Assembly (NCBI GenBank): GCA_023376005.1
Contig: CM042148.1
Span: 68,879,092-68,943,091, forward strand
Direction of reading: 5' to 3'
Source of the DNA: Doryteuthis pealeii
Lineage: Eukaryota; Mollusca; Cephalopoda; Myopsida; Loliginidae
Length of the DNA stretch: 64,000 bases
Numbering within the stretch: the stretch's first letter is position 1; the number at the start of each line of letters is the position of its first letter. The translations under genes and the position numbers were made by a program. The notes beneath the pieces are model-generated. The model ran no database searches. It was not told the origin of the DNA and was given only the letters and a program-made list of their open reading frames with translations. Below are positions 1 through 10,274 of the stretch, piece by piece.

Positions 1-153
1 ACTTCTTCACTCATATTTCTCCCCCTCTCAGACTTGATTGAGTGATTGATTTTGTTCACTTTCCTTTTACCTTACCTCATACTGTCGGATTTTACTCCAA
101 CCCTCCTATCTTCATATATATATAAGTTAAGAGTAAGAAAATGAATCCAATGG
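1..153. repeat. Unclassified dispersed repeat edge
   Basis: The segment around 78-120 (CTGTCGGATTTTACTCC, then CCTCCTATCTTCATATATA) recurs at 23,035-23,075, beside another hairpin element. The stretch TTTTGTTCACTTTCC followed by ACCTTACCTCATA recurs at 7,605-7,640. It is therefore part of a repeat family that flanks hairpins. I see no coding potential. Confidence 0.5.
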
Positions 154-271
154 TATAAGTATAGATAAAAGGATATGAAAACACACAATGCTGTTAAAAT
201 GAAAACATGAATATGATATAAAATATTTTCATTTTAACAGCATTGTGTGTTTTCATATCCTTTATACTATA

Positions 272-277
<6 letters not shown>
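154..277. repeat. Long hairpin (near-perfect inverted repeat)
   Basis: Arms of about 52 bp (154-206 and 226-277) are almost perfectly complementary; both carry ACACACAATGCTG or its complement, separated by an ~18-nt AT-rich loop. A (TA)n tract follows at once (275-306). The same arrangement, hairpin beside (TA)n, recurs near 22.8, 23.2 and 33.2 kb. If transcribed it would form a strong double-stranded stem. Confidence 0.85.

Positions 278-306
<29 letters not shown>
275..306. repeat. (TA)n microsatellite
   Basis: About 16 uninterrupted TA units. It produces a spurious Tyr-Ile reading frame. Confidence 0.95.
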
Positions 307-308
<2 letters not shown>

Positions 309-627
309 GTAATTCCATGTCAAATCATCCAGATAAAAAAAAATTGTCACCCACCCGCTTCAATTTTTTGAATTTTTTTTTACATGTATGGACTATGTTA
401 ACATTAGACAATCCCCAAAATTTGAGCTTCCAATTCCAAAGTTATATTGATTTTTAGCTCTCCAAATTTGGTGGGTTGATGAAAAATGGCAACTTTTGTA
501 ATCTATTTTTGAGTTCTTGAGCTTCCCTACTACTAAAAATTGGTTTATATAAGCATTTTTGCCCATGAAATCCAAAAATGCTTTCAAAAAAGTTTTAAAG
601 TCAACCAAAAAAAAAAAAATCAGCTAT
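307..627. other. Unannotated AT-rich stretch
   Basis: I recognise no gene or repeat here. The overlapping reading frames of about 70 codons on both strands look like chance. Confidence 0.5.
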
Positions 628-885
628 CCCTCAAACAATCCAAGTATGATGAACAAGACATGCTGGACTCTGCTAGAGAAGTAAAGACAAATTCATAAGT
701 GACATTCTCCTGTGGACACTTGGACACTGTGAAGACCAATCAACAAAAACCTACATCAATCAGCTCTTCTTGGATTCTACATGCCATGAGGAAGAACTGC
801 CAGGGACGATGACTGATAGGGACGGTTGGTGAGAGAGAGTCATGAGTATCAGTGCTATCAGCGCGACCTGATGAGAATAAGTGCT
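628..885 (+). mobile_element. LINE 3' end fragment (decayed)
   Basis: The fragments AACAAGACATGCTGGACTC, AAATTCATAAGTGACATTCT and GATAGGGACGGTTGGTGAGA follow the same order as the better preserved LINE ends at 8,810-9,050 and 16,939-17,160 (RTRHAGHCWR...ELISDILLW). It ends in a degenerate GAT-type tail. It is too decayed to translate in one frame. Confidence 0.7.
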
Positions 886-1224
886 AACAAAATGGATGCG
901 AGTAATGCAAGGGAGATAACTTTTGGTGGCTTTAAAAGTTTTATTCTTTAAATAATTCGGAGAATGAAATTTTTTTACTTGGTTTTTCACTATTTTTTAT
1001 TTTATTTTTAAATCTTTACTGCTTTTTTAAAATGGTTACAACTGTTATATTTTACAATCACTGAACTCACATTCCATATCCTGGGAGCCCATCTGACAGG
1101 TGCATCGTCTATAATAGTCATTGTCTGATAGTCAGAGTTAAACTTGCTGTTCAATAGTTACTGACATGAGTTTTTCCCCCTTTTCTTTTTGTTTCCGATT
1201 ATCATATTTTTCTTCTTGTTTTTT
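886..1224. other. Unannotated AT-rich stretch
   Basis: Low-complexity T/A-rich DNA. I see no recognisable gene or repeat. Confidence 0.5.
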
Positions 1225-1620
1225 TTTTTAATAATAATGAAATTTATTGTGTACAGTGCTCAGGTGCACCACAACTCATCAATGTCTCATGTCTAGTACA
1301 CAGAATAATGTATTAATGTCAGGAACATGAACGGTTTACAGTAATAATATACATGTATGTGTGTGCGTGTGTGCATATGTGTGTAGAAAGGGGTATCAGG
1401 TATACTGTTGCCGGACTACAGGAAGCATGGAGGCTTTGAAAGATGCAGTGTTTCGGCAGCCTACAACAGACGCAGGCAGCTTTTTCCATGCCTCCACAAT
1501 TCTAAGTGTGAAAAAAGGTTTCTGAAAGTCATGTGAGCAACGCTGTTTTCTGACTATGTACCAGGGAGGTGTCAAAGTTTTGATACTGGACATGTATGCC
1601 GAAAAGTGTGTGTGTGGGAG
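1225..1620 (-). pseudogene. LINE reverse-transcriptase C-terminal remnant and 3' tail
   Basis: On the minus strand, 1,593-1,396 encodes 65 residues with the layout common at the C-terminus of LINE reverse transcriptases: a basic region, then FFTLRIVEAWKKLPASVV, then SFKASML. After the stop the 3' UTR runs to TGATGAGTTGTGGTGCACCT, an AATAAA signal and an (AAT)-type tail at 1,225-1,245. The same 3' end lies on the plus strand at 5,020-5,157. The body of the element is absent, so this is a 5'-truncated, inactive copy. The clade is not certain; a CR1/L2-like element is possible. Confidence 0.7.
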
Positions 1621-1666
1621 ATTGTGATATTGTAAAAAGTACCTAGTACCTATTACTAAAGCATAG

Positions 1667-2125
1667 CATTTATTGGTACCATTATAATGTGTGGCTTACC
1701 TTTTGAATGGGGCCAACGAAACCACGTCTCTCTTATAGTATGTGGCCTACCATAAAAAGCATATTATTAGGTTATAATAATAACTGCTAACCTTAACCCT
1801 AACCCTAACCCTAAGCCTATTTCAGAATTTTAGAATATTTTAGAATTAAATAGATCTCTAATTCATGTAAATTAGGATAAATTCTTTTTTAATTATTCTT
1901 AATTACTATATACAGCTTATGAGTGAATTGCATTTCGTGAAATTAAATATATGTGAAAAATAATTAATTTCAATAAATTGCCTATTACTTATATCTATAA
2001 ATATACTCTTACTGAGGTAGGACACATTCAAACTGGGCAGGCCACATACTATAACAGAATCAAAAAGGTAGGCCACATACTATAACAGGATCAAAAAGGT
2101 AGGCCACATACTATAATGGCACCTA
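1667..2125. mobile_element. Inverted-repeat element with internal telomere-like repeats
   Basis: The left end (1,667-1,705) and right end (about 2,085-2,125) are inverted repeats around GTATGTGGCCTACC. The terminal motif is repeated: twice on the left (from about 1,676 and from 1,733) and three times on the right (about 2,042, 2,072 and 2,103), the right copies forming a ~32-bp tandem with AAAAAGGTAGGCCACATACT. Internally (1,790-1,817) there are four CCCTAA-type telomere-like units. There is no ORF, so it is nonautonomous. The flanking target duplication is unclear (possibly TATT). Confidence 0.65.
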
Positions 2126-2809
2126 TTTCTATTAATAATGGAGATTCAGTCTGTATTTGTCTGTAACCAAAACTACATCACTGCTTATGTCACTTTACTC
2201 AAAATCATCAATACCTAAAATAAAGAACATCCTTGTTTAAATTAATTTGAATTTAACTGTGAAAAACTTGATTTTATTAGAAAGAAAACATTTTAATTTG
2301 AATTTTGACACTAAAGATATTTTTTATGTCAATTATTAAAAAGTATAAGATTTCAAACATCTCTTCACATTTTTTTACAAAAGAGCACGACAAAAAAAAT
2401 CCTTTATACGTACATTTGGAAGTCGATGAAATCGAGATAAAAAAATATTTTACACTAAAATTAGAATATTCATTCAATTTTAATAAAATTTTGTAGAATT
2501 ATGTATCAGGGCAGGTTGATTTGTCACTTTAAAAAAAATTCAATATAACTTTTGTGTCAAAAGCCAGGGTTTGGTGTTATAAGAACTGACATCAAAAAAT
2601 TAGATTCCTAACTTTAAAACTCATTTGAGCATTTAATTTTAAAGATCATCAGCAAAAATATACAGCTGACTTCAAAATTTAATTATTTCAATAATAAATC
2701 CAAATAAAATTGATATTTTTCATTACATAGAATGAATGGAAAATATATTCATTGGTTTAAATTTGCATTGTTCATTAAACATTTCACTAAAACCTCCTGC
2801 ACTATAAAA
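2126..2809. other. AT-rich sequence downstream of the pseudogene
   Basis: 2,138-2,200 (TAATGGAGATTC, then CTGTAACCAAAACTA) recurs at 21,614-21,660, so it belongs to a dispersed repeat. The rest (2,270-2,800) may be 3' flank of the pseudogene at 2,810-4,152. I see nothing else definable. Confidence 0.4.
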
Positions 2810-4152
2810 ATTATGTAACAAGAGAACTAAATTGTATTTTTCTTTCAATGAAAATATAGGTCTTATCTGGTGGCATAATGATTTGGCTATAATGTGCTTG
2901 TGCCTTGTTTCCTGTCCATACACAATTTATGAAGCTTCTGTTGTTATTTTAACAGCTCTTTTCACACCTTGTGAGTTGGCAGGTAAATTTGGAAATTTAA
3001 GTTCTGTTCCATTCAGTAGAGATTCTAGGAGTTCATTCATTAAAAAATTTTCTGCAAATGCAGGTTCACAAACCCCATTTTGTGACAGGTCAATCAAAGT
3101 TGACCAATGTGTGGCTTTAAAATTGATGCAGTATTTTTTTTTAAATCTTTTCTTTGGTGGTTTGCTACTTCTTAAAAAAAAAATTGGAAAATTTACCCAT
3201 ACTTGAGTATATTTTGCAATGTAATTTGAATAAAACTTATAATTATTCTTGTAAATTGACATAACTAAATAAGTATGAATAAATATTTATCTATCTAATG
3301 GAGAAACATCTTTTTTATGAACTTTTCCCTCACTTCCAATTCATTGGACTTCAACTTTGACAACAAAATGTTTTCCGGAAGCAAAGCAAAAGCATTGTGT
3401 TGTAAATTTTTTAATGCAACATTCTGGATTTCAGTTGACTGTTGCTTTACTCTCTGGATCATATTAAAGATATACAATTGTTGGTTATAGAAATTATTGT
3501 CACTTTTTATTTCAAACCAACTAATTGTATGACAAATTGGACAATGTCGCATAATTTATCAGTGTTTTAGTGGATATGCATCTCTGGTCCATAGGCACAT
3601 TAACCTGATGGATGAACTCAGCCATCTTGCTTGATTCATAGGTCCAATCTTCCACGAAGCAAATTTAGGGTTCACTTTCCCTTGAGAAATATCTACAGTA
3701 TATTCCAGAAGTAACTGTTGGTCACCACTCAGGTCATCCATTGCCTTTGAAGGGAGATAAAAATTGTCCAGAGGACCACTGATATGTTCAAATTTTATCT
3801 GGGGCAAATGATGGTAATTACTTTCACAAAGTTTCCCTAGAGGACCAGTGAAAGTTGTTGGGCTTTTTGTAGTTCCATCAATAATGTTACATATAGCCCT
3901 AAATGGAAGTTCGTTTTGATGAAGTGAACAGCCAATAGTGAGCATCTTCCTTTTTAATTTTTTTTCCAGAGCTGTCATCATCCTTATTTTACAACCAGTG
4001 TTTGTACTGGTATTGTCCACCAGAACAGTCTTAACAGTATTTACACTGTTGTATTCCTCCAAAAGATCAACAACATCCTCAGCTAGATGAACATCATTTT
4101 TACCAATGTAGGGTATGACTCGGAGGGTGAAATATTTACTTGAAGCGCCCAT
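2810..4152 (-). pseudogene. Transposase-like gene family, broken copy
   Basis: On the minus strand four consecutive blocks in different frames line up as one decayed protein: 4,152-3,559 (197 codons), 3,552-3,295, 3,262-2,927 and 2,923 to about 2,810. The first block contains VLVDNTSTNTGCK, TIGCSLHQNELPFRAI, SPTTFTGPLGKLC and ASWKIGPMNQARWL. Later blocks contain SWFEIKSDNNFYNQQ, NAFALLPENILLSKLKS and SQGVKRAVKITTEAS. I recognise this motif order from multi-copy uncharacterised proteins of cephalopods and cnidarians that I believe derive from a DNA transposase with an RNase-H-like fold (perhaps hAT-related). The exact family is inference. At least three frame breaks make it a pseudogene. No terminal repeats are visible. 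Confidence 0.65.
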
Positions 4153-4394
4153 CTCTCTAATAAATGTTAAGTGGCGCTCTGGTCCCTTGCTTTTTTAAAA
4201 TCTTTTACTCACCATTTTCTTCAATCTCATTATATACCAAAGTGTCTTTATCCACTCTGCAATTAACTCCAATGAATGATTAAATTAAAAATTATTTGTT
4301 CTAAAATCTTTAAAACGGGATAATTTTATAAATCAAAATCTATATATGTCAGAATGGCACATTCTTGCCGTTTTTCTTCTTCTTTTTTTTTAAA

Positions 4395-4575
4395 GATATA
4401 CTATATTCAGCACATGAGTAGCATAGCTTGGATAATCAGATCTGTAAAGCATCTGAGAGCTGACGGTAGATGTGGCAGATCACCTCAGCAAAAACAATCT
4501 CCTTCATCTAGTGCTAGCAAAAAGGGGATAGACTCCATTGTTGTCCGACTGATACCGACTGATACCGATAAAAGG
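4395..4575 (+). mobile_element. SINE-B, head-truncated copy
   Basis: It matches the body of SINE-B (compare 29,965-30,110): CAGCACATGAGTAGCATAGC, AAAACAATCTCCTTC and AAAAGGGGATAGACTCC, ending in GATACCGA. The tRNA-like promoter part is missing at the 5' side. A short direct duplication of ACTGATACCG lies at 4,549-4,568. Confidence 0.8.
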
Positions 4576-5019
4576 CCACTTCACACACTTTACTATTTCA
4601 TTGAACTTACAACTAAGAAATTCATAGAAAAAATTTCATTATAAGTTTAGGTTTTGAAAATTAAGATAACTGAAAATTTATAATTTTAGATTTTTTATAA
4701 AAGTTTTAAAAAACGGGGAGATACTGTTGTAACGAAATTTTGGCCTTACCTACTTTATTGTCAAAAAAGATAGAAATCTTACTAATTGACAAATCCAAGA
4801 GCTATAACCACGAATAACGAATCTCAAATTATCTGCAGGAATTACTTATCTCCCTTTGATAAAAACAAAAGAGTAAGCTCCCTTGTTATTCAAACCTAAT
4901 TTGAATTATTTCAAAGAATATATGTGATAATAGTTTGTGTTCTGTCAAAAAATAAAGCTAAAGTAATTTTGCAATTAGATTATGCTTATAAAATAACAAA
5001 AGCACAGTGTTGCAACACT
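4576..5019. other. Unannotated AT-rich stretch
   Basis: I recognise no coding sequence or known repeat. Confidence 0.45.
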
Positions 5020-5111
5020 ATTCATGTTTCTGACATTAGTACATTATTCTATCTATTATACATGAGACTTTGATGAGTTGTGGTGCACCTAAGCACTATA
5101 TGCAATAAATT

Positions 5112-5157
<46 letters not shown>
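5020..5157 (+). mobile_element. LINE 3' end with (ATT)n tail
   Basis: TGATGAGTTGTGGTGCACCT is followed by AATAAA and then about 17 ATT units. It is the plus-strand counterpart of the tail at 1,225-1,300. The simple-repeat tail marks the reverse-transcription priming end. Confidence 0.75.
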
Positions 5158-5161
<4 letters not shown>

Positions 5162-5209
5162 GTACTGAATAAATTATGCCGTTTTCATCTCAAATCTAGA
5201 ATAAATATA

Positions 5210-5623
5210 TATAAATGGATAATTTTCACCTTTAGTTGTTAAAATTCCTAGCATAACATTTTTGTGTTAAAGCATGCAGTTGTATTGTTTTCGAAACGAT
5301 TCCAAGATTTGTATATTTCGCACAGACACATTCAAAATGGCTACCGTCTTGTTTCAAAGTGAAAGTCAGTTGGCTAAATTCCTAGCCTAAAATTATCTGA
5401 AATGAACTTAATTGTTATTAAGAACACATTTTATTATATTTTTGTGTTAAAGCATGCGGTTGTATTGTTTTTGAAAAAGTTTCTAAGATTTATTTATTTA
5501 TTTCGTACGGAGACTTTCAAAATTGCTACTGGCTTAGTTCAAAGTGAAACTCAAGGGAGGTTACTCTAATTGCCTTATTTGCTAGGAATTTTGACAACTA
5601 AAGGTGAAAATTACCTATAAATG
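5210..5623. mobile_element. MITE with 8-bp target duplication
   Basis: The element spans 5,218-5,615 (398 bp). Its ends are ~36-bp terminal inverted repeats (TAATTTTCACCTTTAGTTG, ending AAAATTCCTAGCA), and it is flanked on both sides by the identical octamer TATAAATG (5,210-5,217 and 5,616-5,623). It has no ORF. Internally, a ~60-bp segment with TTTTTGTGTTAAAGCATGC is directly repeated (about 5,259 and 5,441). The 8-bp duplication fits hAT-type and a few other superfamilies. Related partial copies lie at 7,365-7,540 and 27,605-27,690. Confidence 0.85.
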
Positions 5624-5896
5624 TGTATATTTTTTATATACATATTACATCATTGGGAGAATCACTCAACTACATTATCTTAAACACTTCATAAAACATG
5701 CCAAAAAGAAAGCTTTCAAAATCCATAAACGAAAATATCTTCCCACAATTTCTAATAACAATTTTTCCAATAATAACCAATTACAAATATATATTATTTT
5801 ACCCGATAATTCGGATACTGAAAAAAAAACTATATATACTTTTTTTTAACATCTCAGAAATTCTCCGTATTTCAACTGATTTCATAAGGATTTACT

Positions 5897-6036
5897 CTGA
5901 TGAAGGTCGCTATTTCTTTGTATACTAAACATTTCTGTAGTTTTTTTCTATTATTGTTATTTTATTTTATGTTGTATTTAAAATAATAATATATAGAATA
6001 CATGTATGCATGGATAAACTCCTGGCCGAAACACAT
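5897..6036 (+). ncRNA. Hammerhead-like core with long stem II loop (putative)
   Basis: CTGATGA at 5,897-5,903, one extra A, then GGTC (5,905-5,908). About 115 nt later comes GGCC immediately followed by GAAA (6,024-6,031). GGTC and GGCC can pair (two G-C, one U-G, one C-G). This is the same order as the compact cores at 22.9 and 33.3 kb. The cleavage site and stems I/III are not identified, so activity is unproven. Confidence 0.3.
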
Positions 6037-6235
6037 GTTAGTAAAAATAAAATAAAATAAATCTTATTTTATCCATTCAACATTTTCTTTCCTTTATTTT
6101 TCATTTCAAAATATATATGTATATGTAAAATACATTAAAAAGTAATGCCATTCTGTTTAGGACAGGTTGAATTACCAACACAGGAACATGTATCATACAT
6201 CAAAATGAAGCTGATCCTCTGTGGATCACATTCCT

Positions 6236-6410
6236 ACTCCTCCACATAGTCACCATTTCTCTCAATAGCAATGTTCCACCTTCGAACGAGAGCATGTATC
6301 CTTGCTCTGTAAAATTCTGTTGACTGTTCTTTGAGCCACTTCTTCAGTACAGATTTCACTTCTTCATCACTGGAATAATGTTTGCCTCTCTTCAGCCCCA
6401 TGAAAGAAAG
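6236..6410 (-). pseudogene. mariner-type transposase C-terminal fragment
   Basis: The minus-strand frame reads KHYSSDEEVKSVLKKWLKEQ, then STEFYRARIHALVRRW and ends NIAIERNGDYVEE-stop. This is the characteristic C-terminus of mariner (Tc1/mariner superfamily) transposases. Upstream of about 6,410 the mariner frame is lost, so the DDD catalytic domain is missing and the fragment cannot be active. It encodes a different family region from the N-terminal fragments at 12.4 and 23.9 kb, so those cannot be compared directly with it. Confidence 0.85.
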
Positions 6411-6559
6411 TTTGAGAGGTTTCTTTTTTGGTGCCAGGAAGCCCTTTTCTCTGTGTGTATGCCCAGATGGTTCTTCCTGTCTGAGGCCTCATGGAAGATT
6501 GTTATTTTTTGTGTTTTTTTTATTTTTTATTTTTATTTTTTTAATTTTTTAATCCCCAC

Positions 6560-6690
6560 ACATTCTCCTGTAGACACACTCATGTTGGCTGACCAGCAAA
6601 AACTTATAATACCTATGTGCAGATGCTGGATGCCATGCTGTCAATTTGCCTGTAGTTATGTCTGATAGGGATGGATTGTATGATTTAAAA
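6560..6690 (+). mobile_element. LINE 3' end fragment (decayed)
   Basis: The order CATTCTCCTGTAGAC, TTGGCTGACCAGCAAAAAC, TGTGCAGATGCTGGATGCC, CTGATAGGGATGG mirrors the LINE 3' region at 8,870-9,005. Confidence 0.65.
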
Positions 6691-6779
6691 GTACTCCTGT
6701 CTAATATAAATTCATACAAAATAATATAGATTCTATTTCTATCTAATAATAATAGATTAGACACTAACTGGTTTTACCC

Positions 6780-6885
6780 CTTCTGTTTAGAATGAACCTG
6801 GAAGTAATGAAATGGTTTTTCACAGATCTCTAGAACTGGTATCTCACCATTTAATACAGTTTAATGTCAAACCAAGAGTACCAAT
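6780..6885 (+). repeat. Family C fragment
   Basis: GAACCTGGAAGTAATGAAAT, then CTCTAGAACTGG, then CACCATTTAATACAGTTTAA follow the tail portion of family C (compare 37,490-37,575). Confidence 0.6.
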
Positions 6886-7364
6886 TTTGAGAACATAGTA
6901 AGCGTTTTAAGCGCCCCTCCCCCAAGAAGACTTAAAAAGGAGGAAATATAATGACAAAGTGTAGAGATCAGTATTCAACTGTTGTAAGTTGAATCAGCTT
7001 CTGTGAATTCAGACTTGGCAAGTGGTTCAAATAGCAGCCTGGGCCACTCTATCCTGTGGTATGGGCAAGCCTTTTTCCTGCATTTTGACTGGCTGGGGGT
7101 TCCAGTGTGTATATATGTATCCATATACACCAAACACTCAATCATGTCCTTTCAGTTGCCACAGAGTGCATTCGGTTATTCTCTTCCCTGTCTGGTAACT
7201 GGACACCACCACATGTTATCAGCACGACTTGATGATAATGATATTTCGTTTAGAAGAAAATTAACATTTTAGAAAAGAATCGTTAGGGTTTTACTTATTT
7301 ATGGGTTAAACTGTGTTTTTGTGTAGATGTGCATAGGTGTACATTTGTATATATATGTGTATTT
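6886..7364. other. Unannotated stretch
   Basis: A LINE-tail-like motif occurs near 7,195-7,245 (CACGACTTGATGATAATGAT). Otherwise I recognise nothing. Confidence 0.4.
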
Positions 7365-7540
7365 AGGTAATCTGAACATTAGCTACATAAATGAGAGTAA
7401 CCTCCCCTTGTTTCTTTCACTTTGAGGAAGCCGTCTGTTTTGGTCGGCCATTTTCATTTCACCGTAATCAATACAACTGCATGTTTTAACACGAAAATAT
7501 CATAAAATGTGTTCTTAATAACAAATAAGTTCACTTCAAA
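7365..7540 (-). mobile_element. Fragment related to the 5.2-kb MITE
   Basis: In reverse complement, AAGAACACATTTTATGATAT and AACATGCAGTTGTATTG match the inner part of the MITE at 5,218-5,615. The AGAGTAACCTCCCCTTG motif also occurs at 27,655 and 60,680. Confidence 0.6.
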
Positions 7541-7632
7541 TATTGCGCAAGCACAATTAAGAAAAAAATATTTCTCTCCTACTTCTACTTGTTTGAGTCA
7601 TTATTTTTTGTTCACTTTTCCTTTAACCTTAC

Positions 7633-7637
<5 letters not shown>

Positions 7638-7680
<43 letters not shown>
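7638..7680. repeat. (TA)n microsatellite
   Basis: About 21 TA units directly next to the 3' end of the following SINE. Confidence 0.95.
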
Positions 7681-7682
<2 letters not shown>

Positions 7683-7967
7683 CCCACCCTCACGAGCATG
7701 ATGTGACACAAGGTCAATTTTTTAAGCAGAGTTTAACAGTTTGAATTCAGAGTTATCCTTCTTCTAGACTGGTTACCTTGTCAAGGTTAAAGTGCCCAGT
7801 CTGCCCTACTATTTACCCATAGCTGGAGAGAGAGTAGTTAGATGCATACCTTTCCCAAGAGTATTACCACTATGTGAAATGAAAACAGCCTCGTCCAGGA
7901 TTGGAACTCAGGTTGACGAGTCCATTTCTTACGACTCTAACCATTACACCAAGCATGCCACTGTCCA
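7681..7967 (-). mobile_element. SINE-A, near full length
   Basis: On the minus strand the head reads TGGTGTAATGGTTAGAGTC (box A-like) and GAGTTCCAATCC (box B-like), the split Pol III promoter of a tRNA-derived SINE. The body follows (GGGTAAATAGTAGGGCAGAC) and the 3' end GTGACACAAGGTC is inverted next to the (TA)n tract. It is not a tRNA gene: no acceptor stem or anticodon arm can be fitted convincingly. Confidence 0.85.
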
Positions 7968-8489
7968 TGCTATACATTCTCTTATAGATTTGGGATACAA
8001 TTTCCAATTACACTGGAAATGACTTATTTATATCCAAGTGATTGTGCGTATGTAGGAAGATCAATCTTATAAAAACATTTTTGAATTTTTGAATAATGAA
8101 TTTCTTTAAATTTTAATATTTTCAATATGGAAATTAAAGCATCATTCCAGGGGGATGTGAGAAGCGTCTGTTCAAATTTAGATTAAATTGTTTTCTTTTG
8201 TAATTAATATTATTTATATTTTCGTTTCTTTATTTCAGATTATTATTATTATTTAAAGAGTGAAATACATACGATTTTTGGATAAAACTGTAGCATGGAT
8301 TCATATTCTATATTTTTGAACAAAAGTATAAATTGTAAGGGTGCATGGTCAGAGCAAAATTCTTTTAAGGGTGTGGGAATAGTAAAAGGTCTAAATGCTT
8401 GAGGATTAAAATGTACTGCTTTTTGATTGGTTGATTTTAATACATTTCATTTGATAATAAAACATAAGGAAATTTTTATTCAGTGATTC
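7968..8489. other. Unannotated AT-rich stretch
   Basis: I recognise no gene or known repeat. Confidence 0.45.
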
Positions 8490-8615
8490 TAATATTATTA
8501 TTTTATCTTATATTTGAATTAATAATAAATAGAATACATGTGTACATGAACAAACTCCTGGCTAAAACACGTGTTAGTAAATCTATTTTATCCATTCAAC
8601 ATTTTCTTTCCTTTA
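8490..8615 (+). repeat. Direct copy of the 5,960-6,100 repeat
   Basis: AATAAATAGAATACATGTGT, AACTCCTGGCTAAAACAC and TCCATTCAACATTTTCTTTC are all shared, in the same order, with 5,985-6,090. Confidence 0.7.
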
Positions 8616-8649
8616 TTTATTTTTTCCTTGGAACACACACACATATATA

Positions 8650-9057
8650 CTGCTGTATGGCTGCACCACCTGGACCCTAACTAAGCGACTAGAGCATAAA
8701 CTAGATGGGAGCTGCACAAGAATGCTGCGTGTGATCCTGAACAAGACATGGAAACAACACCCTACAAGAAAGCAGCTGTACAGCCACCTACCACATATCA
8801 CCCAGACCATCCGAGTGAGACGGACAAGACACGCGGGACACTGCTGGAGAAGCAAGGACGAACTCATAAGCGACATCCTCCTGTGGAAGCCAGCACATGG
8901 ACAAGCCAGCATGGGCCGACCAGCAAAATTGTACGTTGATCAGCTCTGTGCGGATGCTGCATAGAGGACCTCCCGAGAATGATGAGCGATAGGGACGGAT
9001 GGAGAGAGATTGTCATGGATATCTGCGCTGAAAGCGCGACATGATGATGATGATGAT
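8650..9057 (+). pseudogene. LINE reverse-transcriptase C-terminus, UTR and (GAT)n tail
   Basis: An open frame runs from 8,650 to the stop at 8,962-8,964. It reads LLYGCTTWTLTKRLE, then RTRHAGHCWRSKDELISDIL, then GRPAKLYVDQLCADA. This is the C-terminal segment of a non-LTR retrotransposon polymerase that is common in animal genomes. A short 3' UTR ends in a run of GAT triplets (9,040-9,056), the expected tail. The element is 5'-truncated: endonuclease and catalytic RT domains are absent. The same family contributes the fragments at 628, 6,560, 10,870, 16,939 and 47,147, and probably the YADD-bearing piece at 42,970-44,066. The clade is left open. Confidence 0.85.
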
Positions 9058-9244
9058 ATATTAGACAAAACATGACTAGCAAATTAAATTTTTAAGAAAA
9101 ATAAATATGGTCAGAGAATTAAAAAAAATCATTAAAACCATTTTCTAAGATGTCTAAGAAAGGGAATGTTTGACTTAATCTAAATTTATTAAGGGCCAAG
9201 ATGTTAGCTGGGTTGGCTGCTTATAAAACTTAACATACAGATCC

Positions 9245-9249
<5 letters not shown>

Positions 9250-9316
<67 letters not shown>
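9250..9316. repeat. (CT)n microsatellite
   Basis: A CT dinucleotide run interrupted once (TCTTCT). Confidence 0.95.
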
Positions 9317-9317
<1 letters not shown>

Positions 9318-9970
9318 TCACTGAGAAGCTAGTATAAATAACGAGGGGTAATCAAGATATACATAGAGAGGGGGAAAGTGACAGGCAGAATGTGGAGTAA
9401 AAGACGGGTCAGTTTTTCTTAATTGCAAATAACATCTAATTAGAACCAATTAAAATGGAAAATTTTTCAAACATAACTCAATCCTAAAACTTATAAATAA
9501 TTTAGTATAACTTTTGTGTTATTAAACTAAACAGTAAAAAAAAACCTTTAGGAGACAAACATTGATTTGCTCAGCTTTAGTATGATAATAGATATATATG
9601 TGTGTGTTATACAGACACAAGTAGACAACTGATATATATATATATAATTATATATATATATATATAAAAAAATGTTTCTGGTATGTACGTGTCGACTTAT
9701 AACTCCGAAAAGAGATGTCATTCTGATTTTAAATCTTGTTGACACATTAATGTGTTTCTACCTAAGAAACACACAAAATTTGTTTTTTTGATTTTTATGA
9801 ATTAAGTAATATAATTTAATAATTAAACAAAAATCAATCAATTTCTAGAACTCTTCACAGTAAGGAAAAATAAAGTAAGGAAAAATTGGGTCAAAAAGGA
9901 AATGAATTAGACTAATACATTTCACTTTAACTCAACAGGCTAGGTACTCTCTCATTCACCCAGTCTGTTC

Positions 9971-10011
<41 letters not shown>

Positions 10012-10240
10012 GTGTTTTAAAAAAAGTTTAAGATTACATTTTTTTAAATAATATTCTAAATGTAAACAAAAAAAGCATTTCCTAATAAAAACAAAGTAAT
10101 TGTAATATACAAATTCTCAGTGATTTTTTAAAATTTAATAAAATATTTTCCTCTTATTCTCTCTTACTCCTGTTTTCTCCCTTTCTCATTGGTGTTCCTA
10201 AACAAAATTTAGTCCAGTCATGGACCGAGTATTCTTGCTA

Positions 10241-10274
<34 letters not shown>

